Shown one piece after another: positions 61,762 through 64,000 of a stretch of 64,000 bases of DNA (positions within the stretch are counted from its first letter, which is position 1; every line of letters begins with the position of its first letter). This DNA is from Seohaeicola zhoushanensis (GTDB taxonomy: Bacteria; Pseudomonadota; Alphaproteobacteria; Rhodobacterales; Rhodobacteraceae). The notes beneath the pieces are model-generated. The model searched no databases, was not told the origin of the DNA, and saw only the letters and a list, made by a program, of their open reading frames with translations. The stretch is taken from contig NZ_BNCJ01000009.1 in the NCBI RefSeq assembly GCF_014656415.1, forward strand, positions 115,031-179,030. The letters run 5' to 3'. Both the position numbers and the translations under genes were made by a program.

Positions 61762-62097
61762 GATCCGACCTTCTGCCTCTAAAATTATGTAGTCGCGCAG
61801 GTTTCTTCCCGCCTTTGCTTGAGTGGAACGGTAACATGAGATTCGGACCGCCTCCAAGACTGCCAATGCAAGTCCTCACCAGAGAAAGTACGACTGAGAC
61901 TGGATAGCATATCCAAGACCGTCGTCCACAACCTGAAGCTTGCCGATCGCGACCAGGCGGCAACCGCACTTGCATTCTCAGACTTTGGGACGTCTAGAGG
62001 CAAATTTTGATCGGGTAGCAAGTCTCATCTTGGTTGGCTTGCAAACTAGGTGTTCAACCGCCAGAGTTCGCCGAGAGATTCAAGAGTTGAGCCCAGC
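61762..62097. promoter_or_regulatory. divergent intergenic region of the hsd operon and helicase gene
   Basis: A 336-base AT-richer gap with no convincing open frame. It must hold the promoter of hsdM (a TACATAAT sequence lies on the minus strand at 61784-61791, about 25 bases before the ATG) and that of the helicase. I see no clear operator or controller-protein box. Confidence 0.45.
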
Positions 62098-63366
62098 ATG
62101 AACGAACATTCTCCACGAACAATTGATGGCGACAACATTGCACCGTTCATTGAGGCCCTTGCCGATGAATGCATCGATGCAATGACGAAAGTTGCCGATG
62201 CCGCGAACCAACAGGTGGGCATTCGCCTTGCCGGACAAGATGTGGTCATGGGCCAGGTAAACAATTGGACTGATGGGGCTGCTCGAAGAAAGCTCGCTCA
62301 AGCGCAAGAAGAACAGAGAGAAGCGGCACGCCAACTATCTAGGGAACCGCTGATAGCGCGCGTTCGAACGCGCTCCGAAAATGGTAGCGAGAAAACCTAC
62401 TATTTTACTCGGAATTTTACGATTCTTGTTCCGGGCATTACACTCACCAGTTACAATTCGGGGGCCCCGGTCGGCCGCCTTGCATCGCTGGACGTCGGGG
62501 ATGAGTTCGAACTGCCGAATGGGCAGTGGACCGAAGTTATCGAGAAAGGAACTTACAGGCCCGTGCTGTCCGGAGCCCAATGGGATGGTGTCGACAATCA
62601 AATCGACACCGAAAATTTCGACGTGCTTTTCATCGAGTCCCTTCGTCGTGCCGTAGAACAGCGCGGCCGTCTCGGTGGATATGATCTGAGTGATCCATTC
62701 GCGGTTTTTGACGACCAGCCCGTCGTGACGCTGACTCCGAAACGAAAGTATCTGTCGGGTCTTGGTCTCCGCGATCAAAGCGTGATGAACAAGGTCCAGG
62801 ATGAAATATTTCGCCTTCCGATCGATCGCCAAGTCATGCTCGAAGGCCCGCCGGGAACCGGCAAGACAACAACGCTCATCAAACGGCTCAGCCAAAAACG
62901 GATCGAGAACTCCGATCGCGAAGAAGACTATCGAGTAATCGTGAACACCCCTCTCGGGGGCGATCACAGGACGAGTTGGATCATGTTCTCGCCCACAGAG
63001 CTTCTGGAGCACTACCTGCGCGAAGCTTTCGCACGCGATAACGTGCCGGCCAGCCAACAGCGTATCCAGACGTGGTCCAATTTTCGGAACGATCTTGCTG
63101 CGCGGGTTCTGGGGCTGCTCCGAACCGGAAAGAGAACACAAGGATTTTTGCGCGACGACGGAGCCCGCCATCTTTCGGATCACGCACTAGCGAACCAACC
63201 GGACCTGCATTCGGCTTTCGACGATTTTCAGTTCAATGTGTTTTACGCTGAACTGGATCGTGCATTGCAGACCCTTGTTGACAGTGAGGTGCCCGATCTT
63301 CGTAGCCTTTCCCAGAGCCTGCGAAACCGTATGGGCGAGGTTGGGCGACCGACGCTGCTATCGATC
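62098..63366 (+). pseudogene. UvrD-like helicase/ATPase, 3'-truncated
   Basis: An N-terminal fragment of about 423 residues of a larger protein. It has an N-terminal beta-rich domain, then Walker A GPPGTGKTTTLI (near residue 260) and WIMFSPTELLEHYLREAFARDNVPA, which is typical of the ATP-binding half of UvrD/Rep-type helicases and their defence relatives. The frame runs into IS110 DNA near 63366; the remaining helicase motifs are missing. ATG at 62098; an upstream GTG at 62050 has no ribosome binding site. It lies divergent from the hsd operon and may once have belonged to a defence module. Confidence 0.75.
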
Positions 63367-63558
63367 CATAGCCTTGAAGCGACGCCCCCAATGATGAGCA
63401 CTGGCACAGGCTTCCATGGCAATCGTTGCAGGAGAAAGTTCCTGAACGGCGGCCTCAAGTTTTGATCTGGTGACCTTCCTCGAGATCACCTCGCCGTCAT
63501 TGCTAATCCCGTGAATGTGGAATGATTGCTTGCCCAAATCGATCGCCAGCAACTGCAT
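63367..63558 (-). pseudogene. IS110-family transposase, N-terminal fragment
   Basis: The first about 64 codons of an IS110-type transposase: MQLLAIDLGKQSFHIHGI begins the DEDD RuvC-like domain, and IAMEACASAHHWGRRFKAM is the second acidic motif. It breaks off where the helicase frame begins. The 5' non-coding end of IS110 elements often encodes a guide (bridge) RNA, but only about 40-75 bases remain upstream here, up to the next IS fragment, so a functional RNA is not expected. Confidence 0.85.
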
Positions 63559-63633
63559 CTTGTGAAATCCTTTTGCTTGCCATGTTTACCGAAAACTATC
63601 GGCCTGGGTGCAAGGGGGCGTCCATTCCATAAG

Positions 63634-63708
63634 ATGAACAAGACATCCGGAACATCGAAGGATGCCGCTGACAAGTTGGTTAGGGGTATCAAGCGGAAGA
63701 CGCGCAAG
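63634..63708 (+). pseudogene. IS3-family OrfA, N-terminal fragment
   Basis: About 25 codons, MNKTSGTSKDAADKLVRG followed by IKRKTRK, match the start of OrfA in a common IS3-group element of alphaproteobacteria. The frame then runs into other DNA at about 63709. Confidence 0.7.
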
Positions 63709-64000
63709 GGCGCTGTCACGGCAACTCGCTGGAGCCAGCCGGACCTTCCGAAGTCAGCCTCAGGCCGCCACGACGTCACGCCAGTCGGCCGAGGCTCTGG
63801 AGCGGAGGGTCTTCATCGTTCGGCGGGAAATCAGATGGCGTTGGACGTTGAAATGGTTGGCGATGGCAGCGTGGGAGGCGAGGAAGCGCTGTGCCGATCC
63901 GGGCGACTTGAACCGAATTTGTTGCTGCTCGCGGCGCCTGGTGAGAGTGTCAGATCTTCTGTGTATGAGTGATCCGGTCCATGCTTCTTCGAAAGGAAGC
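63709..64000 (-). pseudogene. IS6-family transposase, C-terminal part, running off the window
   Basis: Read on the minus strand, the frame ending at the TGA 63760-63762 codes for RRREQQQIRFKSPGSAQRFL, then HAAIANHFNVQRHLI and a Trp-containing tail, matching the C-terminus of IS6-family DDE transposases. The part upstream of RRRE (about 63950-64000) does not fit the family, so the fragment may be rearranged. A GGCGCTGTCACGG sequence at 63709 could be its terminal repeat. Confidence 0.7.

Larger units (their letters stand above)
51970..64000. mobile_element. genomic island adjoining tRNA-Ser (left part; extends past the window)
   Basis: From the 3' end of tRNA-Ser onwards the DNA is visibly lower in GC than the preceding 51 kb, and contains only a restriction-modification cluster, a broken helicase and IS fragments. 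tRNA 3' ends are common integration sites. No integrase and no repeated tRNA end (attR) are seen inside the window, so the right boundary and how it integrated are unknown. Confidence 0.6.

Noticed and set aside
63559..63633. Possible IS110 bridge RNA upstream of the transposase fragment
   Set aside because: Only about 40-75 bases remain before the IS3 piece, and the transposase is broken, so a working RNA is unlikely.
1..64000. CRISPR arrays, rRNA genes or a complete prophage
   Set aside because: I saw no regularly spaced repeats, no rRNA-like stretches and no phage structural genes in the window.

Overview
The window looks like chromosome from a high-GC alphaproteobacterium of the Rhodobacteraceae/Roseobacter type. 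The signs are a split F0 operon in the order I-a-c-b'-b with no F1 genes beside it, the block ffh, acetyltransferases, chorismate mutase, rpsP, rimM, trmD, a DctPQM-type TRAP transporter, an opgC-opgG-opgH glucan operon, and a NADH-dehydrogenase-like/SelD fusion. I do not name a genus.

Layout. 1-5.8 kb: a secreted Sel1-repeat protein, smc, and a small lipoprotein. 5.9-12.4 kb: a FadR-type regulator, the F0 ATP synthase operon (minus strand), an ArsR regulator, an EamA exporter with a LysR regulator, and a small membrane protein. 12.5-18.7 kb: an information-processing block, ffh, four tandem GNAT acetyltransferases, chorismate mutase, rpsP, rimM, a tiny membrane protein and trmD. 18.8-23.0 kb: an acyl-CoA ligase/3-hydroxyacyl dehydrogenase pair, a second EamA exporter and a glutathione transferase. 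23.2-32.0 kb: a minus-strand catabolic unit (N-formylglutamate amidohydrolase family, TRAP transporter, glutamine-synthetase-like ligase, aldehyde dehydrogenase, iron alcohol dehydrogenase) facing an RpiR regulator. The enzyme set fits uptake of an amine or amino alcohol, its gamma-glutamylation, stepwise oxidation and release. 32.1-39.7 kb: an unusual Mrp-type antiporter operon with three antiporter-like subunits and a split MrpA. 39.8-51.6 kb: a rhodanese, an esterase, a coiled-coil protein, the osmoregulated periplasmic glucan operon, a TPP enzyme and the selD fusion.

51.9-64 kb: a tRNA-Ser(GGA) gene marks a sharp change to lower-GC accessory DNA. This island carries a five-gene operon of hsdM, hsdS, an unknown 136-aa protein, a GmrSD-family (DUF262 plus HNH) protein with a C-terminal HEPN motif, and an hsdR with an N-terminal DUF4160-like domain. 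Divergent from it is a helicase gene cut short by IS remnants (pieces of IS110, IS3 and IS6 elements) that run to the window edge.

The strongest candidate for something new is the hsd operon with an effector-like DUF262-HNH-HEPN gene in the position where PrrC sits in the EcoprrI locus. Next are the gamma-glutamylation cluster, the three-subunit antiporter operon, and a family of tandem perfect hairpins found between chromosomal genes but not seen in the island. All identifications come from reading motifs and context; no database search was run.
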